Source: an uncultured beta proteobacterium (GTDB lineage Bacteria > Pseudomonadota > Gammaproteobacteria > Burkholderiales > Rhodocyclaceae). From it: DNA of 51,681 nt. Position 1 is the first letter of the stretch. Each line of letters begins with the position of its first letter. The position numbers and the translations under genes were made by a program. Location of the stretch: assembly GCA_903959855.1 (NCBI GenBank), contig CAJBYR010000022.1, positions 1 through 51,681 on the forward strand. The letters run 5' to 3'. Of this stretch, positions 1-8,745 are shown piece by piece. The notes beneath the pieces were generated by a model. It ran no database searches. It saw nothing but the letters and a program-made list of their open reading frames with translations, and was not told the origin of the DNA.

Positions 1-1
1 G

Positions 2-868
2 ACCGTGACCCAGTTCCGCGAGAACGACCAGCTGATCGACGTGGTCTGGCGCGCCGACGGCGGACGCCAGGGCGATGCCGATCCGCGCACATTGACGCGC
101 CTGCCCGACCTCGACCTGGTCACCGCCAGCGGGCGCCATGTGCCGCTGGCCCAGGTCGCGCGCCTGGTGCCGGTGCTGGAGGAAGGCCTGATCTGGCGCC
201 GCGACCGGCTGCCGGCGATCACGGTGCGGGCCGACTCGGTTGGCGCCATGCAGCCACAGGCCATATCGGCCCAGATCGACGAACAATTGATCGAACTGCG
301 CGCCAAGCTGCCACCCGGTTTCCGCATCGAGCTGGGCGGCTCGACCGAGGAATCGGCCAAGGGCGAGAACTCGATCAAGGCCGTGGTGCCGCTGATGATC
401 GTCGGCGTCATCACCCTGCTTATGATGCAGTTGCAGAGCATCAGCCGTACTTTTCTTGTCTTCCTTACTGCGCCGCTGGGCCTGATCGGCGTCACGCTGG
501 CGCTGCTCATCTTCCAGGTGCCCTACGGCTTCGTCGCCAACCTCGGCGTGATCGCCCTGATGGGCATGATCCTGCGCAACTCGGTGATCCTGGTGGACCA
601 GATCGAGCAGGACGAGCAGGCCGGCAAGAGTGAATGGGAAGCCATCGTCGGCTCCACGGTGCGCCGCTTCCGGCCCATCGTGTTGACCGCCGGCGCCGCC
701 ATCCTGGCCATGATCCCGCTGACGCGGCAGGTGTTCTGGGGGCCGATGGCGGTGGCCATCATGGGCGGCCTGATCGTCGCCACGGTGCTCACCTGCCTGT
801 TCCTGCCGGCGCTGTACGCGGCCTGGTTCCGGGTCCGCGAACCCGATGGCGAGGCCTCGGAGGCGTAG
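2..868 (+). CDS. RND efflux pump inner-membrane permease, C-terminal fragment (AcrB/HAE type)
   Basis: The gene runs off the left edge; the frame is open from base 2, so the true start lies outside the window. The visible ~288 residues match the last quarter of an AcrB/MexB-type proton-driven transporter. A periplasmic porter segment (about residues 1-120) is followed by some five hydrophobic helices (roughly 126-142, 149-170, 178-199, 226-240, 247-274). The turn GMILRNSVILVDQ (187-199) is the RND family's conserved helix. The protein would sit in the inner membrane and export substrates through a TolC-type channel; one is encoded downstream at 1939, although two unrelated genes intervene. 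It ends in TAG. Family assignment is firm; substrate is unknown. Confidence 0.9.
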   Translation, partial: TVTQFRENDQLIDVVWRADGGRQGDADPRTLTRLPDLDLVTASGRHVPLAQVARLVPVLEEGLIWRRDRLPAITVRADSVGAMQPQAISAQIDEQLIELRAKLPPGFRIELGGSTEESAKGENSIKAVVPLMIVGVITLLMMQLQSISRTFLVFLTAPLGLIGVTLALLIFQVPYGFVANLGVIALMGMILRNSVILVDQIEQDEQAGKSEWEAIVGSTVRRFRPIVLTAGAAILAMIPLTRQVFWGPMAVAIMGGLIVATVLTCLFLPALYAAWFRVREPDGEASEA

Positions 869-878
869 AATCCGAAGC

Positions 879-916
879 TTGTCGGCGTTGCGCAACATTA
901 GATTATGCTAATATAG
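879..916 (+). promoter_or_regulatory. AT-rich putative promoter with inverted repeat
   Basis: An AT-rich island in GC-rich DNA between the pump gene and the PIMT-like gene. TTGTCG (879-884) and ATTATG (902-907) are 17 bases apart; TTGCGC (888-893) with TAATAT (909-914) is a second, 15-base-spaced option. ATTAG (897-901) and CTAAT (908-912) form an inverted repeat over the -10 region, which could be an operator. A ribosome site GGGAG (923-927) precedes the ATG at 933. This is pattern reading only. Confidence 0.35.
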
Positions 917-932
917 ATTTCTGGGAGATATC

Positions 933-1583
933 ATGAACTTCGAGCTGGCCCGCTACAACATGATCGAGCAGCAACTGCGTCCGTGGAAGGTGTTGAACCC
1001 GGACGTGCTGGAGGTTCTCCACGTTGTCAAGCGCGAGGAATTCGTGCCTGCGGCGCATCGTCGCCTGGCCTTTGCCGACACCGAAATTGCCCTGGGTGGC
1101 GGTGCCTTCATGTTCGCACCCAAGGTCGAGGCCCATGCCCTGCAGGCGCTGGCGATGAAAAAGCACGAGAACGTGCTCGAAGTCGGCACCGGCTCGGGCT
1201 ACATGGCGGCCCTGCTGGGTGCCCATGCCGACAACGTCTGGTCGGTTGAAATCGATCCTCAACTGGCGGAGGTGGCGCGCGAGAATTTGCGCCGCGCCGG
1301 TGTCAGCAATGTCAATGTCGAGATCGGCGATGGCCTGGTCGGGCTCGCCAGCCACGCGCCGTTTGATGCGGTGATGGTTTCGGGCGCCGTGAACAAAGTG
1401 CCGCAGGTGTTGCTTGACCAGCTTAAGCCGGGTGGGCGCCTATTTGCATTCGAAGGTGAAGAGCCGGTGATGGAAGCGGTGCTCTACACGCGGGTTGGCG
1501 ATGGCGTTCGCCGCGTCGCCGTGTTCGAGACGATTGTTCCCGCGCTGCGCGAGGCCGAACCGGCGCAGAAGTTTGTCTTCTGA
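933..1583 (+). CDS. protein-L-isoaspartate O-methyltransferase (PIMT) family protein
   Basis: 216 residues with a class I SAM-binding fold. The glycine-rich SAM motif VLEVGTGSGYMA lies at residues 81-92, preceded by the PIMT-like N-terminal helices (IEQQLRPW, KREEFVP). True PIMT repairs isoaspartyl residues in damaged cytosolic proteins. In betaproteobacteria this shorter paralogue commonly sits beside a rhodanese and TolC, and its substrate there is uncertain. GGGAG lies five bases before the ATG. The stop overlaps the next start by one base (TGATG), so the two genes are probably co-translated. Confidence 0.85.
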   Translation: MNFELARYNMIEQQLRPWKVLNPDVLEVLHVVKREEFVPAAHRRLAFADTEIALGGGAFMFAPKVEAHALQALAMKKHENVLEVGTGSGYMAALLGAHADNVWSVEIDPQLAEVARENLRRAGVSNVNVEIGDGLVGLASHAPFDAVMVSGAVNKVPQVLLDQLKPGGRLFAFEGEEPVMEAVLYTRVGDGVRRVAVFETIVPALREAEPAQKFVF

Positions 1584-1906
1584 TGCGCCAGATGTCCGCG
1601 ACACAGCTTCAGGAATGGCTTGCCGACGCCCAGCGCGCCAAGCCCGTCCTGCTTGACGTGCGCGAACCCTGGGAATTCGAAACCTGCCGCATCACCGGAT
1701 CGGTTTCCATGCCCATGCGCGGCATCCCCGCGCGTTACAACGAATTGAAGCGGGACGCCGAAATCGTGATGGTTTGCCATCACGGGGCGCGCAGCTTTCA
1801 GGCCGGCATGTTCCTGGAACGCATGGGATTCACCGGCATCATCAACCTTCACGGTGGTGTGGCGGCATGGGCGCATGATGTCGATCCGACCATGCCCACC
1901 TACTGA
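1583..1906 (+). CDS. rhodanese-like domain protein
   Basis: A 107-residue single-domain rhodanese. The active-site loop CHHGARS (65-71) supplies the persulfide-forming Cys65 with the usual C-x-x-G-x-R-S pattern, and LLDVREPWEF (23-32) is the conserved N-terminal motif. Single-domain rhodaneses move sulfane sulfur between donors and thiophilic acceptors in the cytoplasm; the actual partner cannot be read from sequence. The ATG overlaps the preceding stop by one base. The tolC-like gene follows after 32 bases. Confidence 0.9.
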   Translation: MRQMSATQLQEWLADAQRAKPVLLDVREPWEFETCRITGSVSMPMRGIPARYNELKRDAEIVMVCHHGARSFQAGMFLERMGFTGIINLHGGVAAWAHDVDPTMPTY

Positions 1907-1938
1907 CCTACTGATTTGAACCAAGCGCGGAGATCGCG

Positions 1939-3261
1939 ATGAAAAAAGTCCTACCCCTGATGATCGCCGGCTGTTTCGCCGCAGGCCTCGCCCATGGCGC
2001 CGACCTGCTGGGCGTGTATCGGGATGCGATCGCCTACGATGCCCAGTTCGCCGCGGCTCGCGCCGCCCTGGCCGCCGGCCAGGAAAAAATGCCTCAGGGC
2101 CGCTCCGGCCTGTTGCCGACGATCGGCCTGTCGGCCAGCACGACCTGGAACGACATCGACACCACGCGGCGCACCAATGGTGCCTCGGCAGTCAACACCC
2201 AATACAACACCAATGGCTGGACCGTCCAACTGACCCAGCCGCTGTTCCGCTGGCAGAACTGGGTGAGCTATACCCAGTCCGAACTCGCTGTCGCTCAAGC
2301 TGAGGCCCAGTTTGTCGCCGCACGCCAGGATCTGATCGTCCGTGTCTCCCAAGCCTATTTCGACGTGCTGCTGGCACAGGACACCCTGGCAACGGCCAAG
2401 GCCCAGAAAATCGCCATTGCCGAACAACTCGAATCGGCCAAGCGTAATTTCGAAGTCGGTACCTCGACCATCACCGACACCCACGAAGCGCAGGCGCGCT
2501 ACGACCTGACCTCGGCCCAGGAAATCGCCGCAGAGAACGACCTCGCGGTCAAGCGCCAGGTCCTGCGCAGCGTGATCGGCAAGGAACCCGAAGGCTTGAA
2601 GAACCTGCGCAACGGCGTGCAACTGGCCGGCCCGCAACCCGCCGACATCGGCAAATGGGTAGAACTGGCGGAATCGGGCAGCGCGACGGTACAGATCTAT
2701 CAGGCATTGCAGGAAATTGCGACGCGCGAAGTAGAAAAGCAGCGGGCCGGCCATTACCCGACCCTCGACCTGGTGGCGACCCGCGGCAATAGCGGCTCCG
2801 GATTCAGTTCGACGACCGGCAGCGGCACGGACAGCAAGAGCAGCACCATCGGTGTCCAGTTGTCGATTCCGCTCTTCGCCGGTGGCGCCACCGTGTCCAA
2901 GGATCGCGAGGCGGTGGCCCTGAAGGAGAAAGCAACGGCCGATCTCGACAATGCGCGCCGCACCTCGGCATTGAATGCACGACAGGCCTACCTGGGCGTC
3001 AGCTCCGGGCTGGCACAGGTCAAGGCCTACGAAGCAGCCATCACCTCGTCGCAGTCGGCGGTGGATTCCAACAAGCTCGGCTACGAAGTCGGCGTGCGCA
3101 TCAACATCGATGTGCTGAATGCCCAAAGCCAACTCTTCGATACACGCCAGAAGCTGGCCAAGGCCCGCCTCGATACGCTCGGCGCACTGCTGAAACTGAA
3201 GGCTGCCGCCGGGACGCTCGGCGAAGAGGACGTGGCCGCGATCAACGCGCTGCTCGACTGA
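1939..3261 (+). CDS. tolC: TolC family outer membrane channel protein
   Basis: 440 residues with a clear signal peptide (KKVLPLMIAGCFAAGLAHG, cleavage near residue 20) and two repeated outer-membrane-efflux domains of about 200 residues each, matching the TolC trimeric beta-barrel and periplasmic alpha-tunnel fold. A Ser/Thr/Gly-rich loop near residues 290-302 fits the second extracellular loop. It would pair with RND or ABC pumps, or with type I secretion, to cross the outer membrane. GGAG (1929-1932) precedes the ATG. Its 3' end overlaps the convergent waaA by 20 bases, with no room for a dedicated terminator. Length is close to typical TolC. Confidence 0.92.
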   Translation: MKKVLPLMIAGCFAAGLAHGADLLGVYRDAIAYDAQFAAARAALAAGQEKMPQGRSGLLPTIGLSASTTWNDIDTTRRTNGASAVNTQYNTNGWTVQLTQPLFRWQNWVSYTQSELAVAQAEAQFVAARQDLIVRVSQAYFDVLLAQDTLATAKAQKIAIAEQLESAKRNFEVGTSTITDTHEAQARYDLTSAQEIAAENDLAVKRQVLRSVIGKEPEGLKNLRNGVQLAGPQPADIGKWVELAESGSATVQIYQALQEIATREVEKQRAGHYPTLDLVATRGNSGSGFSSTTGSGTDSKSSTIGVQLSIPLFAGGATVSKDREAVALKEKATADLDNARRTSALNARQAYLGVSSGLAQVKAYEAAITSSQSAVDSNKLGYEVGVRINIDVLNAQSQLFDTRQKLAKARLDTLGALLKLKAAAGTLGEEDVAAINALLD

Positions 3262-4498
3262 GCAACTCCATCGTCCGCGCGGTGGCGCCGCGGTGGCGCG
3301 CCGCGAATTCACGGCCGGCCTGGCCTATCGCCGTGCGTTCGGCTTCGTTGCCCAATAAGCCGAGCACCTGACTTACCAGATCCTCGGCGTCGACCACTGA
3401 CCGTGCGGCGCCGCAGGCAAGGGCCGCGCGCGCGGCCTCGGCAAAATTGCGCGTCGATGGCCCGATCAAAACCGGCGTACCGCAGGCCGCCGCTTCGATC
3501 AGGTTCTGGCTGCCGAAATCGAGCAGGCTGCCACCGATGAAGGCAAGGTCCACTGACGCGTAGTAGGCAAACATCTCGCCCATGCTGTCGCCGATCACGA
3601 TCTCGGTGTCCGCCGCAATCACGGCATTGCCGCTGCGCAGTTGCACGCGCCAGCCGCGATCGCGGGCGAGGCGGGCGACCTCGTCGAAGCGCTGGGGATG
3701 GCGCGGCACGATCACCAGCAAGGCTCCGCTTGCCGCACCAGCCGTGCGCCAGGCATCGAGAATCAGGGCTTCCTCGCCTTCCCGGGTGCTGGCCGCAAGC
3801 CAGGTCCGCCGCCGACCCTGGCGATGGCGCAATTCGGTACCGATCTCGAATTGCACAGCGGGTATGGAGATGTCGAACTTGAGGTTGCCGGTAATGGTGA
3901 TGTTGTGCGCGCCCAGCGCTTCCAGTCGTTTCGCATCCTCGTCCGACTGGGCGCCTATCGCGGTGAGGCTTTGCAGCGCCTCGGCGGTCAGCGCGGGAAA
4001 CTTCGTGTAGCGTTGCGCAGAGCGTTCCGACAGGCGGGCATTGACCAGCAGCAGCGGCACGGACTGTTCGCGACAGGCGGCAAGCAGATTGGGCCAAAGC
4101 TCGGTTTCCATGATCAGACCGAAGCGTGGACGCACATGCCACAGGAAGCGTCGCATCGCCCACGGCGTGTCATAGGGCAGATAGATGCGTTCGACGCTGT
4201 CGCCCTAGAGCGACTCCGAGGTGGCGCGCCCGGTCGGCGTCATGTGCGTGAACAGGATGCGGTGATCGGGATAGCGCTGGCGCAGGGCACTGACCAGCGG
4301 CTGCGCGGCCCGGGTTTCGCCCACTGAAACGGCATGCAGCCAGATCGTCGGCACGTCGCTTGGCGGTGCCGTATACCGGGCAAAGCGCTCGTCCCAGTGC
4401 CGCAAATACTCCGGCTGGCGACGTGATCGCCAGAGCAGGTGGATCACCGCCCAGGGCAGGAGTAGCAGAACCACCAGCGTGTAGATCAGGCGCGCCAT
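3242..4498 (-). pseudogene. waaA: 3-deoxy-D-manno-octulosonic acid (Kdo) transferase, interrupted by an in-frame amber codon
   Basis: WaaA (KdtA, GT30) attaches Kdo to lipid A precursor at the inner membrane and is usually essential. The frame from the ATG at 4498 spans 418 codons, the usual length. It has an N-terminal membrane anchor (residues 4-22), the catalytic-glutamate motif HAVSVGE (55-61) and ETELWPN near 131. Codon 98 (4205-4207) is TAG, between SESL and GDSVERIYLPYD. The frame is identical on both sides, so this is one base substitution (Tyr or Leu codons are one step away), not an indel. The rest shows no decay. The ATG overlaps the waaC stop (ATGA). Possible explanations are sequencing error, recent null mutation, amber suppression, or reinitiation at the ATG at 4156. 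Confidence 0.88.
4205..4207 (-). other. in-frame TAG inside waaA (codon 98)
   Basis: The plus strand reads CTA, giving TAG on the coding strand. The upstream frame (ATG 4498) and the downstream frame (to the stop at 3242-3244) are in register: 4207 minus 4156 is 51, a multiple of three. TAG is used as a normal stop by at least six other genes here (ends at 868, 17571, 22213, 31856, 32628, 41597), so genome-wide amber recoding is not supported. Confidence 0.95.
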
Positions 4499-5436
4499 CA
4501 GAGCAGCGGTGCTGCCGCAGCCAGGACTTCGGCCACCGATGGCGGCTGGCCGCGGCTGCCAAGGTTGAAAGCAGGCGTGCGGGCAAGTACGCCGGTGAGC
4601 GCCGGATCGGAGGCGGCGAACAGTGCCAGTGTCGGCCGGCCCAGTGCGGCGGCGAGATGCACCAGGCCGGTGTCGACGCCGACCACGATGCGCGCTGCAC
4701 TCAGATGGCCGGCCAGTTCGCCAAGGCCTGATGGTGGCAGCAGGTTTGCCTGCGGAATCCGCGAAGCAATGCGTTCGGCACGCTCGCGTTCCAGGCTGTT
4801 GCCGGCCGGGAGCAGACAGTACAGGCCCCGCGCCTGAAATTCGCATCCGAGTGCGATCCAGCGATCTTCGGGCCACAGCTTGTCGTCGCGCGAAGTGGCC
4901 GTCAGCAGCACGGCCGTCGGGCCGGGTGTCGGCGCTGACGGGACGGTGATCCCGTAGTCGGGCGCGCCGTTGCTCACATAGCCGCCGGCGAATGCCGCGA
5001 GCCGGCGGTTGCGCTCGACGGCGTGAAGCGTTTTCGCTACCTCGAAGCGGGCATCGTAAAAGCGGCTGGCCAGCGGTTCGCGCGCTGAGTCGGCGGCATA
5101 GCCGCAGCGGCGGGTCGGCGCCATGCGGGTGATCAGCGCGCTTTTGAGCAGGCCCTGGGTGTCGATAGCGATGTCGTAACGGGCCGCACCCAGGCGCTTG
5201 CGCAGGCTGCCGATTTCACGCCATGTTTGCGGGCTCAGCAGCGAGCGGCGCCAGCGCCGCACGGCGACCGGGATGACCTGGCCAACGCCCGGATGCAGGC
5301 GCGGAATGTCGGCAAAGGCCTCCTCGACCACCCAGTCGATATCCGCGGCAGGGAATCGGGTACGCAAGTCGGTGACAACCGGCAGGTTGTGCACCACGTC
5401 GCCAAGCGAGGAAGTCTTGATCAGGAGAATGCGCAT
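4498..5436 (-). CDS. waaC: lipopolysaccharide heptosyltransferase I
   Basis: 312 residues of the GT9 family. It starts MRILLIKTSSLGDVVHNLP, the signature N-terminus of WaaC, and carries the C-terminal donor-binding stretch GVDTGLVHLAAALG at about 253-266. WaaC transfers L,D-heptose from ADP-heptose to Kdo in the LPS inner core, on the cytoplasmic face of the inner membrane. It is directly upstream of, and translationally coupled to, waaA, so both act on the same Kdo-lipid A intermediate. Length is typical. A perfect TATAAT lies upstream on this strand at 5484-5489. Confidence 0.92.
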   Translation of the reverse strand: MRILLIKTSSLGDVVHNLPVVTDLRTRFPAADIDWVVEEAFADIPRLHPGVGQVIPVAVRRWRRSLLSPQTWREIGSLRKRLGAARYDIAIDTQGLLKSALITRMAPTRRCGYAADSAREPLASRFYDARFEVAKTLHAVERNRRLAAFAGGYVSNGAPDYGITVPSAPTPGPTAVLLTATSRDDKLWPEDRWIALGCEFQARGLYCLLPAGNSLERERAERIASRIPQANLLPPSGLGELAGHLSAARIVVGVDTGLVHLAAALGRPTLALFAASDPALTGVLARTPAFNLGSRGQPPSVAEVLAAAAPLL

Positions 5437-5483
5437 CGGAAAGGCGGGGTGACGCCTTGCGCCGTAAAATGCGAAGTATGCGA

Positions 5484-5489
5484 ATTATA
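5484..5489 (-). promoter_or_regulatory. putative -10 box for waaC-waaA
   Basis: The 60-base divergent gap between waaC and the glycosyltransferase at 5497 contains a perfect TATAAT on the minus strand, 48 bases before the waaC ATG. No good -35 box is visible at 16-18 bases. On the plus strand TTGCGC (5457-5462) could be a weak -35 for the divergent gene. Neither is demonstrated. Confidence 0.35.
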
Positions 5490-5496
5490 TCCGGCC

Positions 5497-6261
5497 ATGA
5501 AGCCTGAGCCCCGGCAGCGGGTTTCCGCGGTCCTCATCACCAAGGATGCCGCCGGGCAGCTTGCCGAGTGCCTGGCGAGCCTTGCTTTCTGTGACGAAAT
5601 TGTGGTCGTCGACTCGGCCAGCCGGGACGGCACGCAAGCCCTCGCTGCTAAGGCCGGCGCCCGTGTAATCGACAGCGAATGGCGTGGTTTCGGGCCGCAA
5701 AAGCAGTTCGCCGTGCAGCAGGCCGCGAATGACTGGGTGCTGTGCATCGACGCGGACGAACGCGTCAGCGATGAGTTGCGCGAGTCTATCGCCGCCGTCT
5801 TGCTGGCGCCGACTCTCGGCGCTTACTGCTTTGCCCGCTGCAACCACTTCATGGGCCGCTACCTGCGGCACGGCGAAGGCTACCCGGACTGGAGCCTGCG
5901 TTTCTTCGATCGCCGTGTCGCTCGCTGGTCGGACGATCCGGTGCATGAGCGGGTGATTGCCGACGGTGAGGTCGGGACGCTAGCGGGCGACCTGTTGCAC
6001 GAGTCTGCGGAATCCCTGGAGACCTATCTGGCGAAGCAGAATCGCTACAGCACCCTTGCCGCTGAAGAAGCTTTGGCGCGCGGCAAGCGCGCCAACGTGG
6101 TGCAGTTGCTGATGTCACCGTTGCTGCGTTTCACCAAATTCTATTTTCTCCGTCTGGGCCTGCTCGACGGCCTGCCGGGCCTGGTTCACATCCTCATCGG
6201 ATGCACGGCCAGCTTTGCCAAGTATGCGAAAATGCTGGCTTTTCAGAGAAATCGCCAATGA
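5497..6261 (+). CDS. family 2 glycosyltransferase, WaaE/KdtX-like LPS core transferase
   Basis: 254 residues with a GT-A fold: [17 protein letters not shown] at residues 10-26, [11 protein letters not shown] at 36-46 and the metal-binding DADE at 85-88. The pattern and size fit the WaaE group, which adds glucose (or another hexose) to inner-core heptose I. Position beside waaC-waaA supports an LPS core role. The frame is open further upstream, overlapping waaC antisense, but conserved sequence begins just after the ATG at 5497. The stop overlaps the next ATG (ATGA), so core synthesis and the sugar-nucleotide locus are physically linked. Confidence 0.82.
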   Translation: MKPEPRQRVSAVLITKDAAGQLAECLASLAFCDEIVVVDSASRDGTQALAAKAGARVIDSEWRGFGPQKQFAVQQAANDWVLCIDADERVSDELRESIAAVLLAPTLGAYCFARCNHFMGRYLRHGEGYPDWSLRFFDRRVARWSDDPVHERVIADGEVGTLAGDLLHESAESLETYLAKQNRYSTLAAEEALARGKRANVVQLLMSPLLRFTKFYFLRLGLLDGLPGLVHILIGCTASFAKYAKMLAFQRNRQ

Positions 6262-7304
6262 AAGTCCTGCTCACCGGCGCCGCGGGTTTTATCGGCATGC
6301 ATGTCTGCGAGCGCCTGCTCGCGCGCGGCGACGAAGTCGTCGGGGTAGACAATCTCAACGACTACTACGACGTCGCCCTCAAGGAGGCACGACTCGCGCG
6401 TTTGACGCCCAACCCGCGTTTCACGCTGTCGCGGCTCGATATTGCCGATCGCACTGGGATTGCCGAGCTTTTCGAGCGCGAAAAGCCGCAGCGGGTGATC
6501 AATCTCGCCGCCCAGGCCGGCGTGCGCTATTCGCTGGTCAATCCCCATGCCTATGTCGATAGCAACGTGGTGGGCTTCGTCAATATCCTCGAAGGTTGCC
6601 GCCACGCCGGTGTCGAGCATTTTGTATATGCCAGCAGTTCCAGCATCTACGGCGGCAACGAGCGCATGCCGTTTTCCGAGCATGACAATGTCGACCATCC
6701 GGTGAGCCTCTACGCCGCGACCAAGAAGGCGAATGAACTGATGGCCCACACCTATAGCCATTTGTTCAATTTGCCTACCACCGGCCTGCGCTTCTTCACC
6801 GTGTATGGTCCCTGGGGCCGGCCCGACATGGCGCTGTTCCTGTTCGCCAAGGCCATTCTTGAAGGCCGGCCGATCGACGTTTTCAACCACGGCAGGATGC
6901 GCCGCGACTTTACCTACATCGACGATATCGCCGAGGGCGTGATCCGCGTCCTGGACCGGCCGCCGGTGGCGAACTCCGACTTTGACAAGCAGGTGCCGGA
7001 TCCGGCGTCGAGCTGGGCACCGTATCGCGTGTTCAACATCGGAAACCACCAGCCGGTGGAACTGATGGCCTACATCGAAGCGCTGGAAACGGCTCTTGGC
7101 AAGACTGCGCAGAAGAACTTCCTGCCGCTGCAGGATGGCGACGTGCCTGCCACACATGCCGATACCAGCGAGCTCAGCCGCGTCACCGGGTTTTCGCCGG
7201 AGACTCCAGTCGTCGAGGGCGTCAAACGCTTTGTCGACTGGTACCGGAGCTACACGTCCCGGGATACCGTCCCCGGCAGAATCGCCGGAGACATAAATGC
7301 CTGA
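6258..7304 (+). CDS. NAD-dependent epimerase, UDP-glucuronate 4-epimerase type
   Basis: 348-residue extended short-chain dehydrogenase. The NAD motif GAAGFIG is at residues 7-13, the DNLNDYYDV stretch (31-39) is characteristic of the CapI/UDP-glucuronate 4-epimerase group, SSSSIYG is at 126-132 and the catalytic YAATK at 152-156. It would convert UDP-GlcA to UDP-GalA for polysaccharide synthesis in the cytoplasm. No UDP-glucose dehydrogenase lies in the window, so UDP-GlcA must come from elsewhere. Start is the ATG in the ATGA overlap. It is the first gene of the large glycan locus. Substrate assignment is from family resemblance. Confidence 0.85.
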   Translation: MKVLLTGAAGFIGMHVCERLLARGDEVVGVDNLNDYYDVALKEARLARLTPNPRFTLSRLDIADRTGIAELFEREKPQRVINLAAQAGVRYSLVNPHAYVDSNVVGFVNILEGCRHAGVEHFVYASSSSIYGGNERMPFSEHDNVDHPVSLYAATKKANELMAHTYSHLFNLPTTGLRFFTVYGPWGRPDMALFLFAKAILEGRPIDVFNHGRMRRDFTYIDDIAEGVIRVLDRPPVANSDFDKQVPDPASSWAPYRVFNIGNHQPVELMAYIEALETALGKTAQKNFLPLQDGDVPATHADTSELSRVTGFSPETPVVEGVKRFVDWYRSYTSRDTVPGRIAGDINA

Positions 7305-8745
7305 AGCGCGGCTGATTCCCGTCATCCTCAGCGGGGGCTCCGGCACGCGCCTGTGGCCAGTGTCGCGCGAGAAGCATCCCAAGCAATTGCAGCCCTTGCT
7401 GGGCGGCGAAAGCCTGCTGCAAGACACGCAACGTCGTCTCGAAGGCTTGCCCCTGGGTGCGCCCATCGTCGTCAGCAACCAGGAATATCGCTTCATCACC
7501 GCCGAACAACTGCGCGAACTCGGCCTGCCGGACTGGACCCTGCTGCAGGAACCCGACGGCCGCAATACTGCCCCGGCACTGACGGCTGCTGCCTTGTACG
7601 CCAGTCGTGATGGCGCCGACCCGGTCCTGCTCGCCACCCCGGCCGACCACCACGTGCGCGATGCCGCCGCCTTCCGGCTGGCCGTGCTGCGCGGTCTAAC
7701 TGAAGCCGAGGCGGGCGCTGTCGTCACCTTCGGCATCGTCCCTGACCGGCCCGAAACCGGCTACGGCTACATCGAAGTCCCCTCGGGTGACACGGCGACC
7801 GACGCGCCTCGCGCCATCAGCGCCTTCCGCGAAAAGCCCGATGCCGCCACCGCCGCCGCCTACGTCACCGGTGGCCGGCACTTCTGGAACAGCGGCATCT
7901 TCCTGCTGCGCGCCTCGGTCTGGCTCAAGGCCATCAGCCATTTCGCCCCCGCGATGCTCGCCGCCTGTCAGAACGCGGTGAGCCGCGCCAAGGACGATGG
8001 CGACTTCGTCCGGCTTGACGCCGAGGCCTTTGCCGCCAGCCCGGCCGACTCCATCGACTACGCCGTGATGGAGAAGCTTCCCGCTACCCCGCAACTGGGG
8101 ATATCCGCCAAGGTCGTTCCCCTCGATGTCGGCTGGTCCGACGTCGGAGCCTGGGATGCCCTGTGGCAGGCGATCAGCCACGACGGCGAGGGCAATGCCG
8201 TCACCGGCGACGTCTGGTTCGAGGACTCCACCGGCAATCTGGTCATGGCCGAACACCGCCTGGTAGCCTGCATCGGCTGCGAGGACATGGTGGTGGTCGA
8301 AACCGCTGACGCCGTACTGGTCGCCCCCAAACAGCGCACCCAGGAAGTCAAGACCATCGTCGGCCGCCTCAAGGCCGCGGGCCGCAGCGAAGCCGAACTC
8401 CACCGCAAGGTGCATCGCCCCTGGGGCTGGTACGACAGCATCGACAGCGGCGAACGCTTTCAGGTCAAGCGCATCGTCGTTCGCCCCGGCGCCACGCTTT
8501 CCTTGCAGATGCACCACCACCGTGCCGAGCATTGGGTCGTGGTCCGCGGTACCGCCAAGGTCACCCGCGGCGAAGAAGTCATCCTGCTCGGTGAAAACCA
8601 GTCGACCTACATTCCGCTCGGCGTTACCCACCGCCTGGAGAATCCCGGGCAGATCCCGCTCGAAATCATCGAGGTGCAGTCAGGCAGCTACCTCGGCGAG
8701 GACGACATCGTCAGATTCGAAGACCACTACGGACGCAAGACATGA
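7297..8745 (+). CDS. manC: mannose-1-phosphate guanylyltransferase / mannose-6-phosphate isomerase
   Basis: 482-residue bifunctional type II enzyme. The N-terminal nucleotidyltransferase carries [18 protein letters not shown] (13-30), and the C-terminal cupin isomerase domain (about 370-475) begins at PWGWYDS and includes the metal-binding [10 protein letters not shown] stretch. It makes GDP-mannose from mannose-1-phosphate and interconverts fructose-6-P and mannose-6-P. The start overlaps the epimerase by 8 bases, with CGGAGA upstream. It feeds gmd directly downstream. A phosphomannomutase is not in the window. Confidence 0.95.
   Translation: MPEARLIPVILSGGSGTRLWPVSREKHPKQLQPLLGGESLLQDTQRRLEGLPLGAPIVVSNQEYRFITAEQLRELGLPDWTLLQEPDGRNTAPALTAAALYASRDGADPVLLATPADHHVRDAAAFRLAVLRGLTEAEAGAVVTFGIVPDRPETGYGYIEVPSGDTATDAPRAISAFREKPDAATAAAYVTGGRHFWNSGIFLLRASVWLKAISHFAPAMLAACQNAVSRAKDDGDFVRLDAEAFAASPADSIDYAVMEKLPATPQLGISAKVVPLDVGWSDVGAWDALWQAISHDGEGNAVTGDVWFEDSTGNLVMAEHRLVACIGCEDMVVVETADAVLVAPKQRTQEVKTIVGRLKAAGRSEAELHRKVHRPWGWYDSIDSGERFQVKRIVVRPGATLSLQMHHHRAEHWVVVRGTAKVTRGEEVILLGENQSTYIPLGVTHRLENPGQIPLEIIEVQSGSYLGEDDIVRFEDHYGRKT

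Noticed and set aside
1951-3312. A 453-codon open frame antisense to the tolC-like gene
   Set aside because: No recognisable domain; it mirrors tolC codon periodicity in GC-rich DNA, while tolC has a signal peptide and family motifs.
3242-4498. Genome-wide amber recoding as the explanation of the waaA stop
   Set aside because: TAG ends at least six other intact genes in the window at the expected family lengths.
6243-7736. A 497-codon open frame antisense to the epimerase and manC
   Set aside because: Arginine/serine-rich low-information translation with no family features; both plus-strand genes are unmistakable.
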